A stretch of 64,000 bases of DNA from Sphaerisporangium sp. TRM90804 (GCF_029846175.1 NZ_JARWAC010000015.1:186001-250000), one strand, 5' to 3'; positions 1 to 8,206 are shown, counted from the first letter of the stretch. A program made the numbers and translations. Notes: generated by a model from the letters alone, not told the origin.

Positions 1-840
1 CTTGCGGAACAGGGAGCCGACCACCAGCGGGTCGCCGCCGGCCCGGCTCCTGCGCGCCTCGTAGCGGCCGAACACGGCGAACATCACGGCCGACGCGGCG
101 ATCATCAGGAAGGACCAGAGCGGCCAGCCGTGCTCCCGGCCCTGGACGAGCGGGAAGACGATCAGCAGCCCGGCGAGGGAGACGAGCAGCACCCCGGGGA
201 CGTCCAGCCTGAGCGGGTGGGGCGAGCGTGACTCGGGCAGGATGCGCAGCCCGGCGATGATCGCGGCCAGGCCGAGGGGCAGGTTGATCAGGAAGATCAT
301 GCGCCAGCCGGTGCCGAAGAAGTCGGCCTCGATGAGCCAGCCGGCCAGGATGGGGCCGCCGACCGAGGACAGGCCCATGACCGGCCCGAACAGGCCGAAC
401 GCGGCCTGCATCTCCTTGGGCGGGAACATCTCCCTGATCATGCCGAGGCCCTGCGGCAGCATGACGGCGCCGAAGAGGCCCTGCATGACGCGGGCGCCGA
501 CCAGCATCTCGGGGCTCAGGGCGAGGCCGCACAGCAACGACGCGAGCGTGAAGCCGGCCGCGCCGATCAGGAACATCCTCTTGCGGCCGAAGATGTCGCC
601 GAGCCTGCCGCCGGTGATGAGCCCGACCGCCATCGCGAGCGTGTAGGCGGCGGCGAGCCACTGGATGGTGGCCGCGCTCCCGCCCAGATCGGCGCGGATC
701 GTCGGGGCGGCGATCGTGGTGACCAGGGCGTCGAGCATGTCCATGACCTCGGCGGCGAGGATCACGAACAGCGCCGCCCAGCGCCATCGGTAGGCGGCGG
801 GAGCTGGCGGGGCCTGCCGCAGGGGGTTGGTGGTGGTCAT
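1..840 (-). CDS. DHA2-type MFS drug efflux transporter (3' part cut by window edge)
   Basis: The translation from the ATG at 840 begins MTTTNPLRQAPPAPAAYRWR and runs off the window at about 280 residues. It has successive hydrophobic segments and the MFS loop 2-3 signature GGRLGDIFGRKRMF at about residues 78-91. The MDMLDALVTTIAAPTIRADL stretch in helix 1 and a helix-5 motif of the form GPxxGGWL (here GGPILAGWLI) are typical of 14-TM EmrB/QacA proton antiporters. Such proteins sit in the plasma membrane and export lipophilic drugs or antibiotics. An AGGAG lies 5 nt before the start. The divergent TetR gene at 1094 is the likely repressor. The substrate cannot be read from sequence. Confidence 0.9.
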   Translation of the reverse strand, partial: MTTTNPLRQAPPAPAAYRWRWAALFVILAAEVMDMLDALVTTIAAPTIRADLGGSAATIQWLAAAYTLAMAVGLITGGRLGDIFGRKRMFLIGAAGFTLASLLCGLALSPEMLVGARVMQGLFGAVMLPQGLGMIREMFPPKEMQAAFGLFGPVMGLSSVGGPILAGWLIEADFFGTGWRMIFLINLPLGLAAIIAGLRILPESRSPHPLRLDVPGVLLVSLAGLLIVFPLVQGREHGWPLWSFLMIAASAVMFAVFGRYEARRSRAGGDPLVVGSLFRK

Positions 841-889
841 GCCGGCTCCTGGTGTCTCCGGTGTCTTCAGGGATGTGACGCACCGTGCT

Positions 890-938
890 GAACACTGTTC
901 ATATTATGCGAGCGATGTTCTATCATTGAACAGTGTTC
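890..938. promoter_or_regulatory. Operator array over the MFS promoter
   Basis: Two 11-bp palindromes, GAACACTGTTC (890-900) and GAACAGTGTTC (928-938), are exact reverse complements of each other. A third pair of half sites, TGTTC (916-920) and GAACA (928-932), lies between them. On the minus strand a promoter fits TGTTCA (927-932), an 18-bp spacer and CATAAT (903-908), so one palindrome covers the -35 and the other covers the start point. This is what a TetR-type repressor site over the efflux gene should look like. Binding by the adjacent TetR is inferred. Confidence 0.7.
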
Positions 939-960
939 GCCAGCAAGTGCGGCGTTCTTA

Positions 961-997
961 AGATATGTCGCGACCCTCCTCAAGACAAGACATATCT
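961..997. promoter_or_regulatory. Second inverted repeat between MFS and TetR genes
   Basis: AGATATGTC (961-969) and GACATATCT (989-997) form a perfect 9-bp inverted repeat with a 19-bp spacer, about 100 bp before the tetR start. Its sequence is unrelated to the GAACA-type palindromes nearby, so a second regulator or a tetR-specific control site is possible. Confidence 0.4.
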
Positions 998-1093
998 CGA
1001 AATCAGGGGGGGTACCGGCCCGATCGTCGCCGTGCACCCGGCCACTAGACTCGGGCCGAGTCATCACCACGGACGCGAGAGAGCGGTGACGCG

Positions 1094-1849
1094 TTGAGCG
1101 ACCCTGCGCCCGGCGACGGCGCGGTGCCCCCGCCTCCCTGGGAGCGGTCACCGCGCAGGCGGGCCTCCCCCGCGCGCGTCCCGCTCACCCGTGAGCGCAT
1201 CGTCGAGGCGGCGTACGTCGTGCTCGACCGCGAGGGGTACGACGGCCTCAGCATGCGCCAGGTCGCCGCCGAGCTGGGTGTGGCGGTGTCGGGGCTCTAC
1301 GCCCACGTCGCCGGCAAGGACGAGGTCCTGCGGCTCATGTACGAGCGGCTGTTCGAGGGGCACGAGCTGCCCCCTCCGGACCCCGCGAACTGGCAGGAAC
1401 AGGTCAAGGACTTCGCCCGCGAGGGCAGGCGGCGGCTCCTGCTGCACCGCGACATGGCGAAGATCTCCATGACCCACGTGCCCTTCACCCCCGAGCTGCT
1501 CGTCCACGTCGAGAGCCTGCTGGCGATATTCCGCGTGGCCGGGCTGCCCGACACCGTCGCCGCGGCGGCCGGCGACGTCCTGTCGACATTCATGGACGGC
1601 TTCGTCCACGAGGAGAGCATGTGGGACGAGCGCCGCCGCGACTCCAAGGCCGAGACCTGGGAGGAGATGCGCGCCACCATCAAGGGCTACTTCGACGCGC
1701 TGCCGCACGAGCGGTTCCCCAACATCGTGGCGCTGTCGGGCAAGCTGTTCGACGAGTCCAACGACGCCCGGTTCGAGCTCGCCCTGGACATCATCCTGCG
1801 CGGCCTGGCCTCCTACATCCCCCCGGGCGACGCGCCACCCTCGCGGTAG
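1094..1849 (+). CDS. TetR/AcrR family transcriptional regulator
   Basis: 251 residues from a TTG start; an upstream GTG (1087) runs into a stop after three codons. Residues 34-79 form the TetR DNA-binding domain (LTRERIVEAAYVVLDREGYD..., then the recognition helix in VAVSGLYAHVAGKDEVL). The remaining ~170 residues are an all-helical ligand-binding and dimer domain like the TetR C-terminal families associated with drug efflux. The first 30 residues are a basic, proline-rich extension. The gene is divergent from an MFS exporter with palindromes between them, the classic repressor-pump arrangement. The inducer is unknown. Confidence 0.88.
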   Translation: MSDPAPGDGAVPPPPWERSPRRRASPARVPLTRERIVEAAYVVLDREGYDGLSMRQVAAELGVAVSGLYAHVAGKDEVLRLMYERLFEGHELPPPDPANWQEQVKDFAREGRRRLLLHRDMAKISMTHVPFTPELLVHVESLLAIFRVAGLPDTVAAAAGDVLSTFMDGFVHEESMWDERRRDSKAETWEEMRATIKGYFDALPHERFPNIVALSGKLFDESNDARFELALDIILRGLASYIPPGDAPPSR

Positions 1850-1859
1850 GCTGGCGGTC

Positions 1860-2063
1860 GTGCAGGCCACCGTGCGGGTCTTCGACCCCGACTCCAGGTC
1901 CGGATCGGTGTTCCTCGACGACGGCACCGAGCTGCCGTTCGACACCGCCGCCTTCGACGCCGGCCCCCTGCGCCTGCTGCGCACCGGCCAGCGGGTGAAC
2001 ATCCGCCTCGACGACGGCGCCATCACGGCCGTCACCCTGTCGACCTTCCCGCTGCCCGGCTGA
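1860..2063 (+). CDS. Small cold-shock-like (OB-fold) protein
   Basis: 67 residues from a GTG start 11 nt after the tetR stop. The sequence reads as a five-strand beta barrel: TVRVFDPDSRSGSVFLDDGT, then LPFDTAAF, then a GQRVNIRLDDG stretch close to the GxxVxF element of CspA proteins. The aromatic RNP1/RNP2 residues of true cold-shock proteins are only partly kept, so nucleic-acid binding is plausible but not certain. It is probably co-transcribed with tetR, but such genes are common in actinomycetes and need not be related to efflux. Confidence 0.65.
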   Translation: MQATVRVFDPDSRSGSVFLDDGTELPFDTAAFDAGPLRLLRTGQRVNIRLDDGAITAVTLSTFPLPG

Positions 2064-2083
2064 CGCGCCGGCCGCGGACACGG

Positions 2084-2115
2084 CGGCGCCCGGCCCACGC
2101 GGGGACCGGGCGCCG
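2084..2115. terminator. Bidirectional terminator hairpin between the csp-like gene and hup
   Basis: A 10-bp perfect stem, CGGCGCCCGG (2084-2093) with CCGGGCGCCG (2106-2115), and a 12-nt loop lies between two convergent genes. There is no T-run, which is usual for high-GC actinomycetes. Confidence 0.65.
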
Positions 2116-2133
2116 GAGCGAGGCGATGCGTGG

Positions 2134-2433
2134 CTACTTCTTCTTGGACGCCTTCTTGCCGGCCACGTTGACCTGTTCCTTGAAGTCGGCGCCGGCGCGG
2201 AACTTCGGCCCCCAGCTCTCGGCCACCTTGATGGGCTCGCCGGTGGAGGGGTTCCTCGCCTGGCGGGCGGGCTTGTGAGCCATCTCGAACGCGCCGAAGC
2301 CCGTGATCGAGACCTTGTCCCCGTTCGCCACCGCGTGCTGGATGGTCTCGACGATCGCGTTCACCGCCTCGGTGGCCGTCTTTCTGTCGCCGACCCGATC
2401 AGCGATCGCGTCCACGAGTTCTCGCTTGTTCAT
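2134..2433 (-). CDS. hup: HU-family nucleoid protein
   Basis: 99 residues beginning MNKRELVDAIADRVGDRKTA. It has the HU/IHF fold landmarks: the GFGAFE turn and the DNA-binding arm RNPSTGEPIKV near residues 58-70. It is the short HU type with only a brief lysine tail (KKASKKK), not the long-tailed mycobacterial HupB. HU dimers bend and compact DNA. A GGGAG sits before the ATG. Its position next to leuDC is conserved in actinomycetes (leuC-leuD-hupB in mycobacteria). Confidence 0.95.
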   Translation of the reverse strand: MNKRELVDAIADRVGDRKTATEAVNAIVETIQHAVANGDKVSITGFGAFEMAHKPARQARNPSTGEPIKVAESWGPKFRAGADFKEQVNVAGKKASKKK

Positions 2434-2599
2434 CTAGGTTGCTCCCCCTGTCACCGCTGTCTGAAGATGAGCCTCGCCGCCTGCCATGCGCGACCCCGGC
2501 TCATCCGGTGTGGCCAAGCGCGGGGTTTCGGCACGCACCCAGCAGTCAACGGTCAGAAACCCCTTACCCGCTTGAAATTAGGGGACAAGGGCTCAGGAC

Positions 2600-2860
2600 T
2601 CAATCACATTGCGCGATGTTTCGCCTACTCTTCGCGTCCGAATCGGCGTCCAGATCAGTCAGAAAGGCATCCAAACGGACAGCGGCATGGCCCACGTCGC
2701 GTTTCGCGAGGTCGCAGATCACGACGAACCTTCGCGCGTAGCGTTCCCTGTCCCCGGGAGCGAGCGGAGCGGCGGCGACGCGGCGGTAGGCGTCGCGCAG
2801 CCGCCGCGCCAGCTCGCCCTCGGGGCCCGCGGGCTCCGTCAGACCGTCGTCGGCAGCCAT
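2600..2860 (-). CDS. Small hypothetical protein downstream of leuD
   Basis: 86 residues, starting [20 protein letters not shown]. Charged and predicted mostly helical, with no signal peptide or recognised motif; a central [19 protein letters not shown] segment alternates hydrophobic and charged residues. Its ATG lies 22 bp inside the 3' end of leuD in another frame, so translation would be coupled to leuD. The ORF fills the leuD-hup gap and is followed by a non-coding, more AT-rich hup promoter region. It is probably a real small gene; no function is proposed. Confidence 0.55.
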   Translation of the reverse strand: MAADDGLTEPAGPEGELARRLRDAYRRVAAAPLAPGDRERYARRFVVICDLAKRDVGHAAVRLDAFLTDLDADSDAKSRRNIAQCD

Positions 2861-3426
2861 CGCTGCCGGCCGCTCTCGTACGTCGAGATGTCGTCGGCGT
2901 GGCGCAGGGTCAGGCCGATGTCGTCCAGGCCCTCCAGCAGCCGCCAGCGGGTGTAGTCGTCGATCTCGAAGGCGGCCGAGCCTCCGGCCCAGCGCACCTC
3001 GCGCGCGGCCAGGTCGACGGTGACCTCCAGCGCCGGGTCGGCCTCGACCTCGGCCTGCAGCTTCTCGACGACCTCGGCGGGCAGGACGACGGGCAGCAGC
3101 CCCATCTTGGTGGAGTTGTTCCGGAAGATGTCGCCGAACCTGGCGGAGATCACGACGCGGAAGCCGTACTGCTGGAGCGCCCAGACGGCGTGCTCCCGGG
3201 AGGAGCCGGTGCCGAAGTCGGGCCCGGAGACGAGGATCGAGGCGTTCTCGTACGTGGGGTCGTTGAGCACGAAGGCCGGGTCCTCACGCCAGGCGGCGAA
3301 CAGGCCCTTCTCGAAGCCGGTGCGGCTGACCTGCTTGAGCCAGACGGCGGGGATGATCTGGTCGGTGTCGACGTTGCTGCGGCGCAGGGGCACGGCCCGG
3401 CCGGTGTGCGTGGTGAACGCTTCCAT
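2839..3426 (-). CDS. leuD: 3-isopropylmalate dehydratase small subunit
   Basis: 195 residues, the usual LeuD length. It carries the swivelling-domain motifs [21 protein letters not shown] near residues 18-38 and [14 protein letters not shown] near 71-84. With LeuC it isomerises 2-isopropylmalate to 3-isopropylmalate in leucine synthesis. It starts 12 bp after the leuC stop in the same direction, so leuCD is one operon, presumably controlled by the divergent IclR regulator at 4956. Confidence 0.97.
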   Translation of the reverse strand: MEAFTTHTGRAVPLRRSNVDTDQIIPAVWLKQVSRTGFEKGLFAAWREDPAFVLNDPTYENASILVSGPDFGTGSSREHAVWALQQYGFRVVISARFGDIFRNNSTKMGLLPVVLPAEVVEKLQAEVEADPALEVTVDLAAREVRWAGGSAAFEIDDYTRWRLLEGLDDIGLTLRHADDISTYESGRQRWLPTTV

Positions 3427-3438
3427 GCGTACGGCTCC

Positions 3439-4815
3439 TTACAGGTCGGCGGGCGCGGTGAGGCGGCCGGTGACGGCGGTCGCGGCGGCGACCTGCGGCG
3501 ACACCAGGTGGGTGCGCCCGCCCTTGCCCTGGCGGCCCTCGAAGTTGCGGTTGGAGGTGGACGCGCTGCGCTCCCCCGGGGACAGGGTGTCGGGGTTCAT
3601 GCCCAGGCACATCGAACACCCGGCCGCGCGCCACTCGGCGCCGGCGGCGGTGAACACCTCGTGCAGGCCCTCGGCCTCGGCGTCGGCCTTCACCTGCATC
3701 GAGCCCGGCACGATGAGCGTGCGGGCGGTGACCGTGCGGCCGCGCAGCAGGTCGGCGACGACGCGCAGGTCCTCCAGCCGGCCGTTGGTGCAGGAGCCGA
3801 CGAACACGGTGTCGACGCGCACCTCGGTGAGCGGGGTGCCGGCGGTCAGGCCCATGTACTCCAGCGCCCGGCGGGCGGCGGCGGGGTCGCCGGTGTCCTC
3901 GGGGGCGGGGATGGCGGTGTTCAGCGGCGCGCCCTGGCCCGGGTTGGTGCCCCAGGTGACGAACGGCGACAGCGTGGAGGCGTCGATCTCGACGACGGTG
4001 TCGAACACGGCGTCGTCGTCGGTGCGCAGCGTGCGCCAGTACTCGACCGCGGTGTCCCACGCCTCGCCGGTGGGGGCGTGCCTGCGGCCCTTGAGGTAGG
4101 CGAACGTCGTCTCGTCCGGGGCGATCATGCCAGCGCGGGCGCCGGCCTCGATCGACATGTTGCAGACCGTCATGCGGCCCTCCATGGAGAGCTTGCGCAC
4201 GGCCTCGCCGCGGTACTCGATGATGTGCCCCTGGCCGCCGCCGGTGCCGATCTGGGCGATGATGGCGAGGATCAGGTCCTTGGCGGTGACGCCGTAGGGC
4301 AGCTCGCCGTTGACCTCGATGGCCATGGTCTTCGGCCGGTAGACCGGCAGCGTCTGGGTGGCCAGGACGTGCTCCACCTCGGAGGTGCCGATGCCGAACG
4401 CGATGGCGCCGAAGGCGCCGTGGGTGGAGGTGTGGGAGTCGCCGCACACGACGGTCATGCCGGGCTGGGTCAGGCCGAACTGCGGGCCGATGATGTGCAC
4501 CACGCCCTGCCCGGCGTCGCCCATGGGGTACAGCCGGACGCCGAACTCGGCGGCGTTCTTGCGGAGGGTCTCCACCTGGGCCTTGGACACGGGGTCGGCG
4601 ATCGGGCCGAGCACGGTGGGCACGTTGTGGTCCTCGGTGGCCACGGTGAGCTCGGGACGGCGCACCTTGCGCCCGGCGAGCCGCAGCCCGTCGAAGGCCT
4701 GCGGGCTGGTGACCTCGTGCACCAGGTGCAGGTCGATGTAGAGCAGGTCGGGCTCGCCGTCGGCACGGCGGACGACGTGCCGCTCCCATACCTTCTCGGC
4801 CAGAGTGAGACCCAT
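3439..4815 (-). CDS. leuC: 3-isopropylmalate dehydratase large subunit
   Basis: 458 residues from the ATG at 4815, chosen over an upstream in-frame ATG because AGGAGG lies 10 nt before it and the family N-terminus ([15 protein letters not shown]) starts here. Three cysteines sit where aconitase-type enzymes bind their 4Fe-4S cluster: C342 (in FVGSCTNGR), C400 and C403 (in CSMCLGMN). [14 protein letters not shown] is the other family signature. It is the catalytic subunit of isopropylmalate isomerase. Transcription starts in the 140-bp region shared with ndgR. Confidence 0.97.
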   Translation of the reverse strand: MGLTLAEKVWERHVVRRADGEPDLLYIDLHLVHEVTSPQAFDGLRLAGRKVRRPELTVATEDHNVPTVLGPIADPVSKAQVETLRKNAAEFGVRLYPMGDAGQGVVHIIGPQFGLTQPGMTVVCGDSHTSTHGAFGAIAFGIGTSEVEHVLATQTLPVYRPKTMAIEVNGELPYGVTAKDLILAIIAQIGTGGGQGHIIEYRGEAVRKLSMEGRMTVCNMSIEAGARAGMIAPDETTFAYLKGRRHAPTGEAWDTAVEYWRTLRTDDDAVFDTVVEIDASTLSPFVTWGTNPGQGAPLNTAIPAPEDTGDPAAARRALEYMGLTAGTPLTEVRVDTVFVGSCTNGRLEDLRVVADLLRGRTVTARTLIVPGSMQVKADAEAEGLHEVFTAAGAEWRAAGCSMCLGMNPDTLSPGERSASTSNRNFEGRQGKGGRTHLVSPQVAAATAVTGRLTAPADL

Positions 4816-4876
4816 GTCGTGAACGCCTCCTCGCGTTTTTCCTCCCCCGATGCGTCTCATACTTCAAGACGAAGAT

Positions 4877-4963
4877 TTCGGGATATGGACAAGAGTACCT
4901 GGTGGGCACCGGTACACCGGTTGCATCTCGGATAGCGAGACGGCAGTATCGGGGTATGGACAA
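4877..4963. promoter_or_regulatory. leuC-ndgR divergent control region with a direct repeat
   Basis: A 16-bp element appears twice in the same orientation: TTCGGGATATGGACAA at about 4877-4892 and ATCGGGGTATGGACAA at about 4948-4963, the second including the ndgR ATG. Between them are GGTGggCACC and the small inverted repeat TCTCGgatagCGAGA. These are candidate NdgR binding sites; assignment is inference from position. Confidence 0.45.
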
Positions 4964-5672
4964 CTCTAGCGGAGTCGGCGTTCTCGACAAGGCCGTCCTC
5001 GTGCTCAACGCCCTCGAAGCGGGCCCCGCCTCCCTCGCCAACCTCGTGCAGGCCACGGGCCTGGCCCGGCCCACCGCCCATCGTCTCGCCGTCGCCCTGG
5101 AGCATCACCGCATCGTCTCGCGCGACACGCAGGGTCGTTTCATTCTGGGGCCCCGGTTGTCGGAGCTGTCCACCGCGGCCGGCGAGGACCGCCTGCTGGC
5201 CGTCGCCTCCCCCGTCCTCACGCACCTGCGCGACATCACCGGCGAGAGCGCCCAGCTGTACCGCAGGCAGGGCGACGAGCGGGTGTGCGTCGCCGCCGCC
5301 GAGCGCGCGAGCGGCCTGCGCGACACCGTCCCGGTCGGCAGCTCGCTGCCCATGACGGCCGGCTCGGCCGCCCAGGTGCTGCTCGCCTGGGAGGAGCCCG
5401 ACCGCCTGCACCGCGGCCTGCGCGGGGCCAAGTTCACCGCCGCCACCCTGGCCAGCGTGCGCAGACGCAGCTGGGCGCACAGCGTCGGCGAGCGCGAGCA
5501 GGGCGTGGCGAGCGTCTCGGCGCCCATCCGCGGCACCAGCGGCAAGGTGATCGCGGCCGTCTCGGTGTCCGGCCCGATCGAGCGCCTCACCCGCACCCCC
5601 GGCAGAATTCACGCCGGGCCGGTGGTGGCCGCCGCCGAGCGCATCAGCGACGCGATGCGCCGCGGCAACTGA
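4956..5672 (+). CDS. ndgR: IclR-family regulator divergent from leuCD (NdgR-like)
   Basis: 238 residues from the ATG at 4956 (family start MDNSSGVGVLDKAVLVLNAL); the longer in-frame start at 4902 would add 18 unconserved residues. Residues 8-55 form a winged helix-turn-helix (LANLVQATGLARPTAHRLAVALEHH), followed by an IclR effector domain. In Streptomyces the regulator in this position, NdgR, activates leuCD and other amino-acid genes. Identity rests on sequence type plus the conserved divergent arrangement. Confidence 0.85.
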   Translation: MDNSSGVGVLDKAVLVLNALEAGPASLANLVQATGLARPTAHRLAVALEHHRIVSRDTQGRFILGPRLSELSTAAGEDRLLAVASPVLTHLRDITGESAQLYRRQGDERVCVAAAERASGLRDTVPVGSSLPMTAGSAAQVLLAWEEPDRLHRGLRGAKFTAATLASVRRRSWAHSVGEREQGVASVSAPIRGTSGKVIAAVSVSGPIERLTRTPGRIHAGPVVAAAERISDAMRRGN

Positions 5673-5836
5673 TCGCCGCCGCGCAGGCCCCTCATCGCCC
5701 CCTGTTCGGGCGCGCACACCCCGTCACCTTGATCGCGACCCGCGCGGCGCCGTCCCGCGGGTCACGCGTGGCCCGCGGGTAAGGCCCGTCCCAACAGGTG
5801 AGGGCGGTGCGAGCCCGCAGGGCAGAGGTACGGCGA

Positions 5837-5873
5837 TTGCCCGCCCAAGCCGTCCTAACTGATTAGAGACGGC
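5837..5873 (+). promoter_or_regulatory. Candidate promoter overlapping a hairpin before the 580-aa gene
   Basis: TTGCCC (5837-5842), a 17-bp spacer and TGATTA (5860-5865) fit a vegetative promoter 34 bp before the GTG at 5899. The same bases form a hairpin: GCCGTC (5849-5854) with GACGGC (5868-5873) and CTAA with TTAG inside. It could be an operator at the -10, or the terminator of ndgR. The 226-bp ndgR-to-5899 gap holds nothing else I can support. Confidence 0.35.
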
Positions 5874-5898
5874 CGCCGTCAAGCACTAGCCTGGCGGA

Positions 5899-7641
5899 GT
5901 GACAGATCGCATCGAGGCAGCCGCATCGGAGCTGCGTCCCCTCCTTCAAGAGTTCATTCTCTGGGCGCCGGAGAACGCACCGGACAGTGATCCCGAGATG
6001 GTGGGGCCCGCCGCTCTTTGGCATCGCCTGATCGCTCGTGACGACGTCCACGTCTGGAAGCGGGATGATCTTCGCCCGCTCCTGGTGGAACGCATGCCTC
6101 AGGTCGTCGAGGATCCCGACGCCGCGGCCGACGCCATGCTTCCCGCCGTACGTGCCTACCTCACGTTCCTGTCCGAGACCGGCCGCCTGGCCAAAGCCTC
6201 GGACGGCCTGGACGAGCTTCTCGACGAGCTCGACGCGGTCGAAGACGACTTCGTCGAGGCGATGGAGGAGGCACTCGGCGAAGGCGAATGGGACGAAGAG
6301 GAAGAGGAGGATCTCGACGAGGAGGAGGTCGAGGGCCTCGGCGACTTCGAGCCCTTCGCGGACGAGCTGGCCGATCTGCCCACCATCCGCCTGCGTCCGG
6401 ACGCCGAGCTGGCCACCGCGGCCCGCGCCGTGCCGCTGATCGCCACGGCCCGCGACCTCGCGGTCTGGGTGGGCGCCTCCCGCAAGGTCGGCGAGGACAC
6501 CCTGCTCAGCGACGACGAGATCCGCGAGGCCCTCGCCGTCGCCGGCCTTCCGGAGCCCGACGAGGTCCCGCTCGCCCACGCCGTCCCGGCGCTGTGGAAC
6601 CTGTGGAACCTCGCCGTCGACCTGGAGTTCCTCACCCCCGACGGCGAGGACACCGTCAGCGTCGACGAGGACACCTCCGCGTGGCCGTTCGAGAACGACG
6701 AGGACGTCCTGGACGCCTGGATGCTCGGCCTGCACTCGGTCGACTACGGCGACCCCGAGCTGGAGGACGACGACCTCACCCTGGCGCTGTCCGGCCTCAC
6801 CCGGGCGCTGCTGATCCGGCTGCTGCTCGCGGGCGGCCGGCGGCGGCTCGGGGAGCTCTCCGAGGAGCTGGCCGAGGCCGCCGCCGACTTCGACGACCTC
6901 GGCTCCGCCGCGTGGGCCGAGGCGGGCGACCCGCTCGCGCCGGTCCTCGAGTGGCTGTCCGGCTACGGCATGATCGCCGTCGACGACGACGAGGTGGGGC
7001 TCACGCCGCTCGGCGTGGAGGGCGTGGTCCACCTGCTGGACGACGACGACCTCGAGGTGGACGCGCGCCCCGCGGTCGACGCCATGACCGCCCTCGACCT
7101 CCTGTCGCTCAGCGCCGACCTTCCCGAGGAGGAGGCCGACTCCGAGTTCGCCGCCTGGATGAAGCTGCGCGACCCCGCCACGGCCGCCGAGGAGCTGCTG
7201 GAGGCCGCCGCCGAGGACGAGGCGGACGCCCTGATCCGGGTCCAGGCCGCCAGCCTGGTCGGCTCGCTCGGGCCGGTGGCCGTCCCCGCCTGGCGCGGGG
7301 TGCTCGACGAGCCGTCGCTGCGCCCGTACGCCGCCACGCACCTCACCCAGCTCGGCGTCGAGGACGCCCCCGAGCCCACCCAGAGCGACACGCACTGGCT
7401 CATCCTCGACATGTGGACGATCTCCGCGGGTCTGGGTGCGCCGGAGTTCGTCAGCAGCCTGCACGACATCGGCCCGGCGCCGGTGCTGAGCAACCTGCTG
7501 GAGGTCATCTGGAAGGTGCCGCACCCGCACGTGGAGGAGCTGCTGGAGGCCATCTCCGAGGCCCACCCCGACAAGCAGGTGGCCAAGACGGCCAAGCGCG
7601 CGCTGTTCAAGGCGCGCTCCGGCTCGGCCGACCGCGCCTGA
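5899..7641 (+). CDS. Large acidic protein of unknown function
   Basis: 580 residues from a GTG start. No family recognised. It is strongly acidic throughout, with a run of about 15 Asp/Glu near residues 130-147 (WDEEEEEDLDEEEVEGL) separating an N-terminal helical domain from the rest. The C-terminal ~200 residues contain alternating helix-like segments (ALIRVQAASLVGSLGPVAVP and KQVAKTAKRALFKARSGSAD) that resemble two or three HEAT-type turns. No signal peptide or membrane segment, so cytoplasmic. It stands alone upstream of the tRNA cluster and ends at a strong hairpin. Probably a conserved actinomycete protein. Confidence 0.75.
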   Translation: MTDRIEAAASELRPLLQEFILWAPENAPDSDPEMVGPAALWHRLIARDDVHVWKRDDLRPLLVERMPQVVEDPDAAADAMLPAVRAYLTFLSETGRLAKASDGLDELLDELDAVEDDFVEAMEEALGEGEWDEEEEEDLDEEEVEGLGDFEPFADELADLPTIRLRPDAELATAARAVPLIATARDLAVWVGASRKVGEDTLLSDDEIREALAVAGLPEPDEVPLAHAVPALWNLWNLAVDLEFLTPDGEDTVSVDEDTSAWPFENDEDVLDAWMLGLHSVDYGDPELEDDDLTLALSGLTRALLIRLLLAGGRRRLGELSEELAEAAADFDDLGSAAWAEAGDPLAPVLEWLSGYGMIAVDDDEVGLTPLGVEGVVHLLDDDDLEVDARPAVDAMTALDLLSLSADLPEEEADSEFAAWMKLRDPATAAEELLEAAAEDEADALIRVQAASLVGSLGPVAVPAWRGVLDEPSLRPYAATHLTQLGVEDAPEPTQSDTHWLILDMWTISAGLGAPEFVSSLHDIGPAPVLSNLLEVIWKVPHPHVEELLEAISEAHPDKQVAKTAKRALFKARSGSADRA

Positions 7642-7649
7642 CCCGCCCG

Positions 7650-7677
7650 GCCGGCCGCACGACGACGTGCGGCCGGC
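7650..7677 (+). terminator. Terminator of the 580-aa gene
   Basis: An 11-bp perfect stem, GCCGGCCGCAC with GTGCGGCCGGC, with a 6-nt loop lies 8 nt after the stop. A second, degenerate copy of its 3' arm (GTGCGGCCGGGGCTTCGG) follows as a short direct repeat to about 7702. Confidence 0.7.
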
Positions 7678-7770
7678 TTCGGGACGTGCGGCCGGGGCTT
7701 CGGGGCCGGCCCGGTTCGCGCCTGAACTCGTAGTGGGCCCGCCGGGCTGATTCGGGCCGGAAAACGCGGA

Positions 7771-7800
7771 AACCCCCGGAAGCGATGCTTTCCGAGGGTT
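7771..7800 (-). terminator. Terminator of the tRNA-Glu unit
   Basis: AACCCCCGGAA (7771-7781) pairs with TTCCGAGGGTT (7790-7800) with one mismatch and an inner 2-bp extension. It lies 14 nt past the 3' end of the tRNA-Glu at 7815 and may act in both directions. Confidence 0.65.
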
Positions 7801-7814
7801 CGGCGTTACGTGGG

Positions 7815-7887
7815 TAGCCCCGACCGGATTCGAACCGGCGCTACCGCCTTGAGAGGGCGGCGTCCTAGGCCACTAGACGACGGAGCC
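7815..7887 (-). tRNA. tRNA-Glu(CTC), copy 1
   Basis: On the minus strand the acceptor arms are GGCTCCG and CGGGGCT with discriminator A. The D-arm carries TCTAGTGGCCTAGGA, the anticodon stem CCGCC/GGCGG closes the loop CTCTCAA (anticodon CTC), and the T-arm is GCCGG-TTCGAAT-CCGGT. No CCA is encoded. The sequence from D-arm to T-arm is identical to the copy at 7930 except one base in the variable loop. It lies in the same transcription unit as that copy. Confidence 0.96.
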
Positions 7888-7929
7888 GTGCGATGCCCGA
7901 CCTGTTGCCAGGTCGTGCGCGCAGTGTGG

Positions 7930-8002
7930 TAGTCCCGACCGGATTCGAACCGGCGTTACCGCCTTGAGAGGGCGGCGTCCTAGGCCACTAGACGACGGGA
8001 CC
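7930..8002 (-). tRNA. tRNA-Glu(CTC), copy 2
   Basis: Acceptor arms GGTCCCG and CGGGACT, discriminator A, then an encoded CCA (7927-7929), unlike copy 1. The anticodon loop CTCTCAA gives anticodon CTC. Compared with copy 1 the third acceptor pair is U-A instead of C-G, a compensated change. It is transcribed first in the Glu-Glu unit. Confidence 0.96.
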
Positions 8003-8080
8003 CTGCGCACTGCGTGCCCTGCCGGACCGGTGATCGGAACCGACTGAGGCGCCCCTGCGGACGCCTCGGCAACGGGCGTA

Positions 8081-8110
8081 ACTCTACCGCACCTCGCAGA
8101 GCACGGCCAA
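8081..8110 (-). promoter_or_regulatory. Promoter of the tRNA-Glu unit
   Basis: On the minus strand TTGGCC (8105-8110), an 18-bp spacer and TAGAGT (8081-8086) lie about 80 bp before tRNA-Glu copy 2. The spacing and -35 type match the tRNA-Gln promoter at 8325. Confidence 0.45.
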
Positions 8111-8160
8111 ACCGGTTGTGTGCCGCCCGAGAGGGAAGAGAAAGGTGGGCCTGAAACGAC

Positions 8161-8194
8161 GAACGCGGATGCCCTCGAAAAGGCATCCGCGTTC
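8161..8194 (-). terminator. Terminator of tRNA-Gln
   Basis: A 13-bp perfect stem (8161-8173 with 8182-8194; arms GAACGCGGATGCC and its complement) with an 8-nt loop is followed on the minus strand by GTCGTTTCAG. It lies 12 nt past the tRNA-Gln 3' end. Confidence 0.85.
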
Positions 8195-8206
8195 TCTGGC
8201 AACCTG

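Noticed and set aside
2275-4935. An 886-residue plus-strand ORF opposite hup, leuD and leuC
   Set aside because: It is a shadow of GC-biased codons of real genes on the minus strand; the composition is repetitive in Gly/Ala/Arg and matches no protein type. The same applies to most long antisense frames here.
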